Assembly: GCA_963816545.1 (NCBI GenBank)
Contig: CAWFLE010000008.1
Coordinates: forward strand, 124,001-188,000
Direction of reading: 5' to 3'
Source of the DNA: Albimonas sp963816545
GTDB taxonomy: Bacteria; Pseudomonadota; Alphaproteobacteria; Rhodobacterales; Rhodobacteraceae
DNA length: 64,000 nt
The first letter of the stretch is position 1, and every line of letters starts with the position of its first letter. A program made the translations under genes and the position numbers. The notes beneath the pieces are model-generated. The model was given only the letters and a program-made list of their open reading frames with translations, was not told where the DNA came from and did no database searches. This document shows positions 11,569 through 20,186 of the stretch, piece by piece.

Positions 11569-12626
11569 TCCTGCGTCCAGTCGCGGGCGTGGGTCAGGCC
11601 GGCTTCCTTCGAAAGGCGCATGTAGGTCTCCAGCGTCTTCGTGCCCGGAAGCCCGCGGAAGTCGAGGTCCTTCGCCCATTCCTGCGCGATGTTGGGCATG
11701 CGGGCGGCGTAGGCGGCGCGCGTCTCGTCGGAGATCTCGGTGATCGTGGCGCCGGCGGCCTCGGCGGCGCGCAGGCTTTCGGTGCCGGAGGTGTAGTAGT
11801 CCTCGGCCACGAGGGCGGTGTAGCTGTCGGCGGCGGTCTGGATGGCGGTCTTCACCTCGTCGGGCAGATCCTCCCACACGTCGAGGTTGATGGTCAGCGC
11901 CGAGGCGTACATGGCGCCGAAGTTGATCTTGGCGATGTAGGGCGCGACCTCGTAGAACTTGTAGGGGGTCACGGCGGTTTCGAAGGTGATGATCCCGTCC
12001 ACGAGGCCGGTGGACATGGAATTGTAGAAGGTCGGCAGCGCCAGCGCGATCGGGGTCGCGCCCGAGCCGTTCAGCCAGTTCAGCGCGAGGCCGGCGGTGC
12101 CGATCTTGCGGCCCTCCAGGTCCTCGATCTTCTCCACCGGGAAGCTGGTGACGAAGTGGTAGGCGTCCACGCCCACGGGGGCGAGCACCATCTGGTTGTT
12201 CTTCTCCCAGGCGGCGTTCATCTCGGGGATTTCGTCGTGCAGCTTCTCCATCACCTCCATGAGTTTGGGGAGGTCGGCGGAGCCGAGGGGCGTGACGTAG
12301 GTGATCTGTTCGAGCGGCAGCTTGTCGCCCTCGAACAGGTGCGGGACGTAGCCGAGATCGGCGATGCCGGATTCCACCGCCTCCAGCACGCCGTTGTAGT
12401 CGGCGACCGAGCCCGCATAGGCCTCGGTCCAGTCGATCCGGTAGTCGTTGCCGGCCTCCTTGAGCAGGCGGTTCACCTCGGGCGCGAAGTGGTCGCGGAT
12501 CAGGGCGACGCCTTTGGCCACGGGGGCGTGGCCGGCGACGATGGTCAGGGGGATGCTCTCCTGCGCCAGCGCGGGGGTCGCGAGGGCGGTGGTCAGGGCG
12601 AGGGCGGCGAGCGGTCCTCTGGGCAT
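11565..12626 (-). CDS. dctP: TRAP transporter periplasmic binding protein (DctP)
   Basis: The 353-aa protein has a Sec signal (LAALALTTALATPALAQ) and the DctP/DctP-like fold: IDWTEAYAGSVADYNG, GIADLGYVPH, PVEKIEDLEGRKIG and NSMSTGLVDGIITFETA. This lineage binds organic acids; the conserved Arg that usually clamps the carboxylate should be near the GRKI segment. A strong GGAGG sits 10 bases before the ATG. The start lies inside the 3' end of the tetR gene (34-bp overlap), which points to one transcript. The substrate cannot be told from sequence alone. Confidence 0.9.
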   Translation of the reverse strand: MPRGPLAALALTTALATPALAQESIPLTIVAGHAPVAKGVALIRDHFAPEVNRLLKEAGNDYRIDWTEAYAGSVADYNGVLEAVESGIADLGYVPHLFEGDKLPLEQITYVTPLGSADLPKLMEVMEKLHDEIPEMNAAWEKNNQMVLAPVGVDAYHFVTSFPVEKIEDLEGRKIGTAGLALNWLNGSGATPIALALPTFYNSMSTGLVDGIITFETAVTPYKFYEVAPYIAKINFGAMYASALTINLDVWEDLPDEVKTAIQTAADSYTALVAEDYYTSGTESLRAAEAAGATITEISDETRAAYAARMPNIAQEWAKDLDFRGLPGTKTLETYMRLSKEAGLTHARDWTQE

Positions 12627-13330
12627 GGGGTTTCCTCCGGGTTGTCGCGGCCGTGGGGGCCGTCGTTGGGGATGGGGCCGGGTGCGGCCGGGTGGTTGAA
12701 GGCGCCGGCGAGGAAGCCGACGAGCTGGCGGCGGAGCGCGTCCGGGTCCGCGGGCGAGGCGAGCCCGTCCGAGAGGCGCGTCATGCGCGAGGTCGGGCCG
12801 GAATCGGAGATCGCGAGCAGGATCGCGCCGACCATGAAGTGATAGCGCCAGTGGACCTCGGCCAGCGTCAGGTGGGGGGCGGCGCGGTGCAGGGCGGCGA
12901 CATAGGCGCGGGAGAGGTCGTCCAGCTCCTCGCGCACCACCGCCGCCGTCCAGGGGGTGGGCGAGACGCGGTGGCTGAGCACGAGATGGGTCAGGAGCGC
13001 GCCGGCGCCGGGGGTCAGGTAGGGGTCGAGGAAGGTCTCGATGATCTCGGCGGCGGAGGGGCGGGGGCTGCGGGCCTCGGCCTGCGCGAGGAGGGCGAGG
13101 CGGCGGCGGGCGCTGCGGCGGGCGACGCCGCGGAAGACCTCGATGGCGAGGTTCTCCTTGCCGCCGAAGTGGTAGTTCACGGCGGCGATGTTTGTCTCGG
13201 CCTGGGCGGTGACGGCGCGGAGGGTAGTCCCGGCGACGCCGCGCTCGGCGAACAGCGCCTCGGCCGCCTGGAGGATGCGGGCGCGGGCGTCGGCGGGGGC
13301 GGTCTCGGCCGGGGCGGGGTTCAAACGCAT
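12593..13330 (-). CDS. TetR-family transcriptional regulator
   Basis: The protein has 245 aa. The N-terminal helix-turn-helix is typical: ARILQAAEALFAERGVAGTT, then AAVNYHFGGKENL. The following part (PSAAEIIETFLDPYLTPG and the region with HWRYHFMVGAILLAI) resembles the C-terminal ligand domain often annotated as TetR_C_36-like. It is the first gene of the TRAP operon and overlaps dctP, so it probably regulates the transporter and itself. An imperfect TTCAAAC...GTTTCAA repeat spans its start codon and is a weak operator candidate. Confidence 0.85.
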   Translation of the reverse strand: MRLNPAPAETAPADARARILQAAEALFAERGVAGTTLRAVTAQAETNIAAVNYHFGGKENLAIEVFRGVARRSARRRLALLAQAEARSPRPSAAEIIETFLDPYLTPGAGALLTHLVLSHRVSPTPWTAAVVREELDDLSRAYVAALHRAAPHLTLAEVHWRYHFMVGAILLAISDSGPTSRMTRLSDGLASPADPDALRRQLVGFLAGAFNHPAAPGPIPNDGPHGRDNPEETPCPEDRSPPSP

Positions 13331-13450
13331 GTTTCAAATTCGCGTTTCGCGAGGGGTCTGTCAATGGCGCGGAGCGGGCGCGCGCTATACTTGACTAGTT
13401 AACTCGGATAAACGAAGGGGCGAGCGGACGCGGGCGTGCAGGAGCGGAGC

Positions 13451-14563
13451 ATGGACCATCTGACGGAGAGCGGGACCCTCCTGCCGGCGCAGGCGGAGAC
13501 GCCCGCCGCGCCTCCGATGACCGCCCCCGAAGCGCCGCCGCGGATGCCGGGCGCGGACGCGGCCCCCGAGGCGCCGGCGGTCCCAGCCGCCCCGGCGGCA
13601 GGCGTGCCGGCCGAGACGGGGCCGGGAAGCGCCGGGGCCGGCGGCGCGGCAGCGGGACGCACCGGGAGCGACGGGGCGACTGACGGCGCGGCCGTGGATG
13701 CGGCGCCCGGCGGGTCCGCGGGGTCCGGTGGCGCTGCGGCGGACGCTGCGCCCGCAGGCCCCGCCGTGGATGCGGCGCCCGCAGGCCCCGCCGTGGATGC
13801 GGCGCCCGCAGGCCCTGCCGTGGATGTCTCCGGGGCTGGAGCGGGGGGGGCGGACCCCTCCGGCGCCGCCGCGCCGGACCTGCCGCCGCTGGAGCTGACC
13901 GGCCTGCCGCAGGTGGACGGCGCGTTCGACCAGGCGCGGGAGTTCCTGGTGATGGGCGGCCCGGCGATCTGGGCCATCGCGGCGCTGTCGGTCCTCACCG
14001 TGGCCCTGATCCTGTGGAAGATCTGGCGGCTGGCGCTGCTGGGCGCGTGGTCGAAGGGCAAGGCCCGGCAGGCGCTGCGGGCCTTCGAGGCGGGGCGGCC
14101 GGACGTCGCGCTCCAGATCGTGGAGGGACGGCGGGGGCTGCGGTCCCGCGTGGTCTCCGGCGCGCTGCGGGCGTGGGCGAGCCTGCCGGAGGCCGCGGCG
14201 CGGGAGGAGACGGCGCGCGTGGCGCAGCAGGAGCTGGCCTCGGCCCGAGGGGGGCTGCGGGCGCTGGAGCTGATCGCCTCCATCGCGCCGCTGCTTGGGC
14301 TTCTGGGCACCGTGCTGGGCATGATCGCGGCGTTCCGGACCTTGCAGGAGGCCGGGAGCCGCGCCGACCCCGCGATGCTGGCCGGGGGCATCTGGGAGGC
14401 GCTGCTGACCACCGCGGCGGGCATGGCGGTGGCGATCCCGGCATCGGCCGCGCTGACCTGGTTCGAGAGCGTGATCGAGCGCATCCGGCTGGACGTGGAG
14501 GATGCCGCCACCCGCATCTTCGTGGCCCCGCAGCGGATCCAGCCCCAGGCGATGGCGGCCTGA
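13451..14563 (+). CDS. exbB: ExbB/TolQ/MotA-type proton channel with long Ala/Pro extension
   Basis: The 370-aa protein has an N-terminal extension of about 150 residues made mostly of Ala, Pro and Gly, which includes three 9-residue DAAPAGPAV repeats. The ExbB part follows: a first membrane helix at about 170-190, then the conserved two-helix block LELIASIAPLLGLLGTVLGM and WEALLTTAAGMAVAIPA. ExbB with ExbD uses the proton gradient to energise TonB. The ATG at 13451 is chosen for the GGAGCGGAGC just upstream; a GTG at 13436 is also open. Extended ExbB proteins with periplasmic N-terminal regions are known from other alphaproteobacteria. Confidence 0.88.
   Translation: MDHLTESGTLLPAQAETPAAPPMTAPEAPPRMPGADAAPEAPAVPAAPAAGVPAETGPGSAGAGGAAAGRTGSDGATDGAAVDAAPGGSAGSGGAAADAAPAGPAVDAAPAGPAVDAAPAGPAVDVSGAGAGGADPSGAAAPDLPPLELTGLPQVDGAFDQAREFLVMGGPAIWAIAALSVLTVALILWKIWRLALLGAWSKGKARQALRAFEAGRPDVALQIVEGRRGLRSRVVSGALRAWASLPEAAAREETARVAQQELASARGGLRALELIASIAPLLGLLGTVLGMIAAFRTLQEAGSRADPAMLAGGIWEALLTTAAGMAVAIPASAALTWFESVIERIRLDVEDAATRIFVAPQRIQPQAMAA
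13742..13822 (+). repeat. Three 27-bp tandem repeats inside exbB
   Basis: The unit GATGCGGCGCCCGCAGG plus CCCCGCCGTG occurs three times head to tail at 13742, 13769 and 13796, with two changes in the first copy and one in the third. The repeat keeps frame and encodes DAAPAGPAV. Copy number could vary between strains. Confidence 0.9.
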
Positions 14564-14938
14564 ATGTTCACCGAGCCCGTCCGCAAGCCGCGCCGGCCGA
14601 GCCTCACGCCCATGATCGACGTGGTGTTCCTGCTGCTGGTGTTCTTCATGCTCGCCTCCCGCTTCGGATCGGAGGAGGCGCTGCCCTTGCCGCTTGCCGG
14701 GGGCGGGGGGACGTGGTCAGGGCCGCCGCGGCTGGTGGAGATCGCGCCCGGGGGGCTGCGGCTGAACGGGGTGGAGGTGACGGCGGAGGCTCTGGGCGCC
14801 CGGCTCTCGGCGCTGAAGGAGGCGCCCGGTGACCCGGTGATCCTGCGCGGGCGCGAGGAGGCGGACCTCCAGCGCGTGGTGGACGTGGCGCGCGCGCTGA
14901 CGGAGGCGGGGCACGGGCGCCTCGTGCTGGTGGAATAG
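14564..14938 (+). CDS. exbD: ExbD/TolR family protein, first copy
   Basis: The 124-aa protein has the family pattern of one N-terminal membrane helix after a short cytoplasmic tail: SLTPMIDVVFLLLVFFMLAS, in which the Asp is the proton-carrying residue. A small periplasmic domain follows. It starts immediately after the exbB stop. ExbD works with ExbB and TonB in the inner membrane to energise outer-membrane receptors. Confidence 0.9.
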   Translation: MFTEPVRKPRRPSLTPMIDVVFLLLVFFMLASRFGSEEALPLPLAGGGGTWSGPPRLVEIAPGGLRLNGVEVTAEALGARLSALKEAPGDPVILRGREEADLQRVVDVARALTEAGHGRLVLVE

Positions 14939-15322
14939 ATGAGGATCGCGACGCCTCCGAAGCGGGAGATGGGCGAGAGCATCGTGCCCATGATCAACGT
15001 GGTGTTCCTGCTGCTGATCTTCTTCCTGATGACCGCCCAGATCACGCCGCCCGCGCCGTTCGAGGTGGCGCCGCCCAGGGGCGGGACCGGGGCGGAGCTG
15101 GCCCGCGCGCCGACGCTGCATGTGGCCGCCGACGGGCAGGTGGGGTTCGAGGATCTTGTCGGGGACGCCGCCCTGGACGCCGTGGCGGCGGCGCGCGCGG
15201 CGGCGGGGCCGCTGCCGGTGCGGGCGGATGCGGGGCTGGAGGCGACGGCGCTCGCGGCCCTGATGCGCCGGCTGGCGGAGCGGGGCGTGCCGCAGGTCGA
15301 GATCGTGGTGGCGGCGCGATGA
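14939..15322 (+). CDS. exbD2: ExbD/TolR family protein, second copy
   Basis: This 127-aa protein starts directly after the first exbD. Its membrane helix is SIVPMINVVFLLLIFFLMTA. The key position that is Asp in the first copy (PMIDVV) is Asn here (PMINVV), so this copy may not carry protons itself. Pairs of unequal ExbD proteins are found in other TonB operons and may form a mixed dimer. The stop overlaps the tonB start by 4 nt. Confidence 0.88.
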   Translation: MRIATPPKREMGESIVPMINVVFLLLIFFLMTAQITPPAPFEVAPPRGGTGAELARAPTLHVAADGQVGFEDLVGDAALDAVAAARAAAGPLPVRADAGLEATALAALMRRLAERGVPQVEIVVAAR

Positions 15323-16230
15323 GGCGGGCGGTCGAGTTCGTGGCCTTCGCGGGCGTGGCGGCCTTGCTGCATGCGGGGCTGTTCCTGGCATGGACGCCGG
15401 CGGGGGCGACCTCGGGCGGGTCGGGGGAGGAGGCGCTGGTGACGCTCGCCTCCGCCAGCCCGCAGATGCGGGAGATGGTGGCGCAGTGGGATCGCCCGCC
15501 CGAGACGCACGCCCCGGCGGAGGCGGCGCCGCGGCCCGAGGCGCCCTCGGCGGAGCTGCCGGCGCTGCCGACGGTGGCGGGGGGCGTGGCGGTTCCGGCC
15601 TCGCCGCAGGAGATGGCGCGGCCCGAGGCGCGCCGCGAGGCGGTGGTCGTGGCGACCGAGGACCCGCCGCGGCCGCCCGAGCCGGAGGCCCAGCCCGAGC
15701 CGCAGCCGGAGGCGCCGCCCCCGCCGCCCCGCAAGCCCGAGCCGCCGAAGCGCCAGCCGGAGCCGAAACCTCAGCCGAAGCGCGAGCCCCGGCCCGAGCC
15801 GGCGGTCGGGCAGCGACCGCAGGCGACGGAGGACGGGCGCGGAGACGCGGCCTCCGCCGGGCAGGTGGCGGCGGGGACGGGCGGGTCCTCCGATGCGGGG
15901 ACCGCCGCGCGGGCGGGGGCGTCCTCGGCGGCGGATGCGGCGCGGCGGGTGGACCTGATGCAGCTTTGGGGCGCGGACATCCGCCGGGACGTGGAGCGGG
16001 CGAAGCGGGCCCTCCGCCTGCGCCGCGCGCAGGGGGAGACGGTGGTGGTGGCGCTGACCGTCGGTCCCGACGGCGCCCTGCTGGGCAGCCGCGTGGCGCG
16101 GAGCTCGGGCGAGCGGGAGTTCGACGAGGCGGCGCTGGAGGCGGTCTCTCGCGCCGCGCCGTTTCCCGAGGCGCCGCCTGAGCTGGGGGGCCGGCCGCAG
16201 ACCTTCACCCTGCCGATGCAGCTCCGCTAG
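15319..16230 (+). CDS. tonB: TonB-family energy transducer
   Basis: The 303-aa protein has an N-terminal membrane anchor (VAFAGVAALLHAGLFLAW), a long Pro/Glu/Lys-rich spacer (about 60-165) that can span the periplasm, and a C-terminal TonB domain (about 215-303) with GETVVVALTVGPDGALLGSR and EFDEAALEAVSRAAPFPEAP. It transmits energy from ExbBD to TonB-dependent receptors. No receptor gene is in the window. The last codons (LPMQLR) lie in DNA whose degenerate copies follow downstream. Confidence 0.9.
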   Translation: MRRAVEFVAFAGVAALLHAGLFLAWTPAGATSGGSGEEALVTLASASPQMREMVAQWDRPPETHAPAEAAPRPEAPSAELPALPTVAGGVAVPASPQEMARPEARREAVVVATEDPPRPPEPEAQPEPQPEAPPPPPRKPEPPKRQPEPKPQPKREPRPEPAVGQRPQATEDGRGDAASAGQVAAGTGGSSDAGTAARAGASSAADAARRVDLMQLWGADIRRDVERAKRALRLRRAQGETVVVALTVGPDGALLGSRVARSSGEREFDEAALEAVSRAAPFPEAPPELGGRPQTFTLPMQLR

Positions 16231-16608
16231 GCCGCGGCGGGGACGGGTCCGCCGCGGGGCCCCGCCCCCCGGGACGCGGGATTTGGGGCGCCCCCGAAGC
16301 CTCGCCCCGCCGATGCAGCTTCTTGAGGCCGAGTTGGGGACGGTTCGCCGCGCGGTCCCTTTCCCCGGAGCGGCGTTGGAGCCGGGGGCGCTCCCGGACC
16401 CTCGCCCAGCCGATGCAGCTTCGCCGGGCCGAGCGGGCGGGCCCGGCGCGCCTTTGCGCGGGGCGCCGCGGGGGCTGGGGGCGGGCGGCGGACCTGCCGC
16501 CTGCCGGTTCAGGTCCGCCAGGCCGAGCTGGAGGCCGTTGCCTCGCCCCGCCTTCGCCCAAGGCGCCGCGGGGGCTGGGGACAGGCGGCGGACCTGTCGG
16601 CTGCCGGT
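16231..16608. repeat. Decayed tandem copies of the tonB 3' end
   Basis: The segment around the tonB stop (GCCGATGCAGCT and the GGCCGAG that follows) recurs in degenerate form at about 16302-16335, 16401-16434 and 16501-16525, with a last trace near 16603. The spacing is about 90-99 bp. A second block, GCGCCGCGGGGGCTGGGG, occurs twice (about 16462 and 16561). The stretch lies between the convergent tonB and TerB-like genes and holds no supported gene. Confidence 0.65.
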
Positions 16609-17040
16609 TCAGGTCCCCTGGGCGGCGTCAGGGATGCGGGCGTGGCGGGCGCGGGCGCCGCGCTCGATCGCGGCCGAGGCGAGGCGGCCGACGCCCAGCT
16701 CGTGGCGCACCATCTCCAGCCAGCGCAGCTCGGTGATCTTCACGGTGCCGTCGGCGGCGGCGAGGTCGCAGGCGAGCGCGTAGGCGGTCTCGTTCAGCGC
16801 GGCAGGCAGCGCCTCCTTCACGAGGCCGAGGATGGCGTCGAGGCCGTCCTCCTCGGACAGCAGGTCCAGCACCGTCCGCGTCACCCAGGCGAGGCGGTCC
16901 GCGTCATAGCCCGCGAAGGCGGGCAGGGCGGCGACCATGCGGTCCATGGACAGGAGCTCGTTCGAGGAGATGCGCTCGTCGGCGGCGGAGGTGGCGACCA
17001 TCGTCGCCACGAGCGCGTCCTGGGGCGTGAAGAGCGACAT
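16609..17040 (-). CDS. TerB-family (tellurite resistance-like) protein
   Basis: The 143-aa all-helical protein starts MSLFTPQDALVATMVATSAA. It carries the acidic TerB-type metal-binding pattern ADERISSNELLSMDRM and a second half-site CDLAAADGTVKITELRWLEM. TerB-like proteins are small cytoplasmic proteins linked to stress and metal responses; the exact role of stand-alone members is unknown. The start at 17040 has AAAGG upstream. It is divergent from lysS. Confidence 0.75.
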   Translation of the reverse strand: MSLFTPQDALVATMVATSAADERISSNELLSMDRMVAALPAFAGYDADRLAWVTRTVLDLLSEEDGLDAILGLVKEALPAALNETAYALACDLAAADGTVKITELRWLEMVRHELGVGRLASAAIERGARARHARIPDAAQGT

Positions 17041-17196
17041 GCGAAGCCTTTCGTTCGGAATGCTGCGGCGCCACATCTAGGCCGAGGGGCGGGCGCCGGG
17101 CAAGCGGCGTGCGGCGACCGCGGCATTGACGCTTCGGGAACCGGGACCTAGACGGAGGCCCCTGCGAAACCCGCCGATTGCGGAAGGACGACACCG

Positions 17197-18780
17197 ATGA
17201 CAGACGCGCGCGACGCCGCCCTCGCCTCCAAGGCCTGGCCGTTCGAGGAGGCGCGCAAGCTGCTCAAGCGGTTCGAGAAAGCGCCGCCCGAGAAGGGCTA
17301 CGTGCTGTTCGAGACGGGGTACGGGCCGTCGGGCCTGCCGCATATCGGAACCTTCGGGGAGGTGGCGCGGACCACCATGGTGCGGCGGGCGTTCGAGACG
17401 ATCTCGGACATCCCCACGAAGCTTCTGTGCTTCTCGGACGACATGGATGGGCTGCGCAAGGCGCCGACCAACGTGCCGAACCGGGAGGGGCTGCTGGAGG
17501 ATCTGAACCTGCCGCTGACGAAGGTGCGGGATCCGTTCGGCACGCATCCCAGCTTCGGCGAGCACAACAACGCCCGGCTGATGGCGTTCCTGGATGCGTT
17601 CGGGTTCGAGTACGAGTTCGCGTCCTCCACCGACTATTATCGCGAGGGGCGTTTCGACGAGATGCTCGTGGAGATGCTGGCGAAGTTCGACGCCATCATG
17701 GAGGTGATGCTGCCGTCCCTGCGCGAGGAGCGGTCGGCCACCTATTCGCCGTTCCTGCCGGTGAGCCCGAAGACGGGGCACGTCCTCCAGGTGCCGACGC
17801 TGGAGCGGAACGTGGAGCGCGGCACCATCGTCTACGAGGAGCCGGACGGGGAGCGGGTGGAGGTGCCCGTCACCGGCGGGCATTGCAAGCTGCAGTGGAA
17901 GCCGGACTGGGCCATGCGCTGGATGGCGCTGGGCGTGGACTACGAGATGCACGGCAAGGATCTGATCCCCTCGGCCGATCTGGGGCGCAAGATCTGCCGG
18001 GCGGTGGGGCGGCCGGCGCCGGAGCTGTACAATTACGAGCTGTTCCTGGACGGGGACGGGCAGAAGATCTCGAAGTCCAGGGGGAACGGGCTCTCGATCG
18101 AGGAATGGCTGCGGTACGCCAGCCCCGAGAGCCTGAGCCTGTTCATGTACCAGAAGCCCAAGACGGCGAAGCGGCTGCACTGGGACGTGATCCCGAAGAC
18201 GGTGGACGAATACTCGCAGCACCTGCGCGCCTACCCCGATCAGGACGAGGCGGGGCGGTTGGCGAACCCCGCCTGGCACATCCATGGCGGCGACGTGCCG
18301 GCGGACGACATGGTCGTGCCGTTCTCGATGCTGCTGAACCTCGCGTCCGTTTCGGGGGCCGAGGACAGCCGCACGCTGTGGGGCTTCATTCGCCGCTATG
18401 CGCCCGAGGCGAGCCCGGAGGGGAACCCCGGGCTGGACGCCGCGGTGGCGCGGGCGGTGGTCTACTATCAGGACAAGGTCCGCCCCGCGAAGGTGTTCCG
18501 CGAGGCGACGGCGCAGGAGGCGGCGGCTTTGGCGGACCTCTCGGCCCGGCTGCGCGGCTGGGAGGGCGGCTCGGACGCGGAAGGGTTGCAGAACCTGGTC
18601 TACGAGATCGGCAAGGCCCATGCGTTCGAGCCGCTGCGCGACTGGTTCAAGGCGCTCTACGAGGTGCTGCTGGGGGCGTCCCAGGGGCCGCGCTTCGGGG
18701 GGTTCATCGCCCTCTACGGGGTGTCGGAGACGGCGGACCTGATCGACCGGGCGCTGAAGGGCGAGCTGCTGGCGGCCTGA
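17197..18780 (+). CDS. lysS: Class I lysyl-tRNA synthetase
   Basis: The 527-aa enzyme belongs to the archaeal-type class I LysRS found in many alphaproteobacteria. The ATP-binding HIGH motif reads HIGT (49-52) within GYGPSGLPHIGTFGEV; the second signature KISKS is at about 290-294 in DGQKISKSRGNG. It charges tRNA-Lys in the cytoplasm. The gene is intact and the start MTDARDAALAS is at 17197. It does not share an operon with obvious partners. Confidence 0.95.
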   Translation: MTDARDAALASKAWPFEEARKLLKRFEKAPPEKGYVLFETGYGPSGLPHIGTFGEVARTTMVRRAFETISDIPTKLLCFSDDMDGLRKAPTNVPNREGLLEDLNLPLTKVRDPFGTHPSFGEHNNARLMAFLDAFGFEYEFASSTDYYREGRFDEMLVEMLAKFDAIMEVMLPSLREERSATYSPFLPVSPKTGHVLQVPTLERNVERGTIVYEEPDGERVEVPVTGGHCKLQWKPDWAMRWMALGVDYEMHGKDLIPSADLGRKICRAVGRPAPELYNYELFLDGDGQKISKSRGNGLSIEEWLRYASPESLSLFMYQKPKTAKRLHWDVIPKTVDEYSQHLRAYPDQDEAGRLANPAWHIHGGDVPADDMVVPFSMLLNLASVSGAEDSRTLWGFIRRYAPEASPEGNPGLDAAVARAVVYYQDKVRPAKVFREATAQEAAALADLSARLRGWEGGSDAEGLQNLVYEIGKAHAFEPLRDWFKALYEVLLGASQGPRFGGFIALYGVSETADLIDRALKGELLAA

Positions 18781-18782
18781 CC

Positions 18783-19467
18783 TCAGACGGCCGCGCGGAA
18801 GGCGAGCGAGAGGGCGGCGGCCGCCGCCGCCCAGGAGCCCAGCACCGCGCAGGCGATCCCGCGGGTCGGCCGCGGGATCAGCCGGAGCGTGCCGAAGATC
18901 GCCAGCGTGAGCGCGGCGGAGGCCAGCGCGGAGCCTGCGGCGAGCCTCAGCGCAAGCTCGAAGGGCGGGTGCAGGTCCGTGGAGAGGCCGAGCGCCGCCC
19001 CTCCGGCGAAGGCCGCCGCCGCGAGCGGCAGGCGCGGCAGCCGGGCGGGGAGGAGCGCGAGCAGCCCCGCTGTCCCTGCGACCAGAGGCGCGGCGAGCCC
19101 TCCGGGCGCGAACCCCCAGTGGGCGAAGAGCAGGAAGAAACCGCCGGCGACGGCGCCCGCGGCGGCGCAGAGCGCGGCGGCGGGCGACTCCTGCCGGGCG
19201 GCGAGGGCGCCGAGCGCCGCCAGCGCCGCCGCCGTCTCGGGGAACACCCCGAGCAGCGCGGCGCCGCCGAGCCAGGCGTTCTCCAGCCCAAAAGGGACAT
19301 GGGCGGCGGCGGCGTGCGGGACGAGCGCGCCGCCCGCGATGGTCGCCGCGATGGCGGCGCGCCGGAGGCGGAGGCGGGCGAGCCGCCCGACGGACGGAGG
19401 GGCGTCCTTGCGGGAGGGCGCCTTCGCGGGCGCCTCGACCTCGGAAGACCGGTCGGCGGGGCCGCAT
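18783..19467 (-). CDS. Polytopic membrane protein, unassigned, start unclear
   Basis: A frame ending at 18783 encodes about 180 clearly hydrophobic residues. It begins with a signal-like segment (LRRAAIAATIAGGALVPHA followed by AAAH) and then seven or eight Ala/Leu/Gly-rich helices, ending LSLAFRAAV. I do not recognise the family; it follows the HupE/UreJ-like gene, so a metal-related role is possible. No ATG, GTG or TTG lies in frame between the HupE stop and the first hydrophobic segment. The nearest ATG (19467) is in another frame, so a frameshift around 19390-19460 is likely, or the start is unusual. The coordinates use that ATG as a working start. Confidence 0.4.
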
Positions 19468-19543
19468 CGGCGCGCGGCTCCGCTTCGGGAGGCGGCGACG
19501 CTCCGGCCGGGCGCTGGGGCCTCGTGCGTCGGCCTCCTGCGCC

Positions 19544-20122
19544 TCACGCGGCGCCGGTGAGGAAGGCGAGGCCCGCCAGCGCGATCACCCCCCCGGCGGC
19601 GCGCACCGCCGCGAGGCCGGCGGGCGAGCGGGCGGCGAGGCCGAAGGCGACCCCGCAAAGGTGCAGGAGCCCGGTCCCGATCACGAAGCCCACCGCGTAG
19701 GCCAAGGGGGAGGCGGCGCCCGGCATCTCGGTCCCGTGGGCGTGGCCGTGGAAGATGGCGAAGGCGCCGACGATGACGGCGGCGAGCCAGACGGGCGGGC
19801 GGATCGCCAGCGCCACCATCGCGCCGATCACCAGCGCCGAGGCGGCGATCCCGGTCTCCACCGCCGGCAGGGCAACCCCCGCGACGCCGAGCGCGCCGCC
19901 CAGCGCCATCACCAGCGGGAACGCGACCGGCAGCGCCCAGACCGCGGGCGCGCCCAGCACCGCGCCCCAGAGGCCCACCGCCACCATCGCCGCCACATGG
20001 TCCCAGCCCAGGATCGGGTGCAGGAAGCCGGTGACGAAGCCCCCCGCCGCCACGTCCCCGTCATGGGCGAGCGCGAGGCCGGGCAGGGACGCGAGCAGAA
20101 GGGCGAGGATCAGGCGGGGCAT
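19544..20122 (-). CDS. HupE/UreJ-family metal transporter
   Basis: The 192-aa protein has a cleavable N-terminal signal (LILALLLASLPGLALAHDG) and about six helices. The family motifs HPILGWDHVAAMVAVGLWG and FHGHAHGTEMP are present; their His and Asp residues bind nickel or cobalt in HupE/UreJ. Such proteins import Ni2+ or Co2+ for hydrogenase, urease or B12. None of those genes is in the window. The gene is intact and co-oriented with the unassigned membrane gene downstream. Confidence 0.88.
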   Translation of the reverse strand: MPRLILALLLASLPGLALAHDGDVAAGGFVTGFLHPILGWDHVAAMVAVGLWGAVLGAPAVWALPVAFPLVMALGGALGVAGVALPAVETGIAASALVIGAMVALAIRPPVWLAAVIVGAFAIFHGHAHGTEMPGAASPLAYAVGFVIGTGLLHLCGVAFGLAARSPAGLAAVRAAGGVIALAGLAFLTGAA

Positions 20123-20186
20123 GGCGGGTCTCCGGCGACGAGGTCCGCCGGAGCTTGCGGGGGCCGGCCCGCCTTGTCCAGCCGCC

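Noticed and set aside
13316..13340. TTCAAAC/GTTTCAA repeat at the tetR start as a firm operator
   Set aside because: The arms are imperfect and overlap the start codon; TetR sites cannot be called from one copy, so I only mention it.
13742..13822. Tandem repeats considered as a CRISPR array
   Set aside because: The units join head to tail without spacers and are translated in frame within exbB; no cas genes are near.
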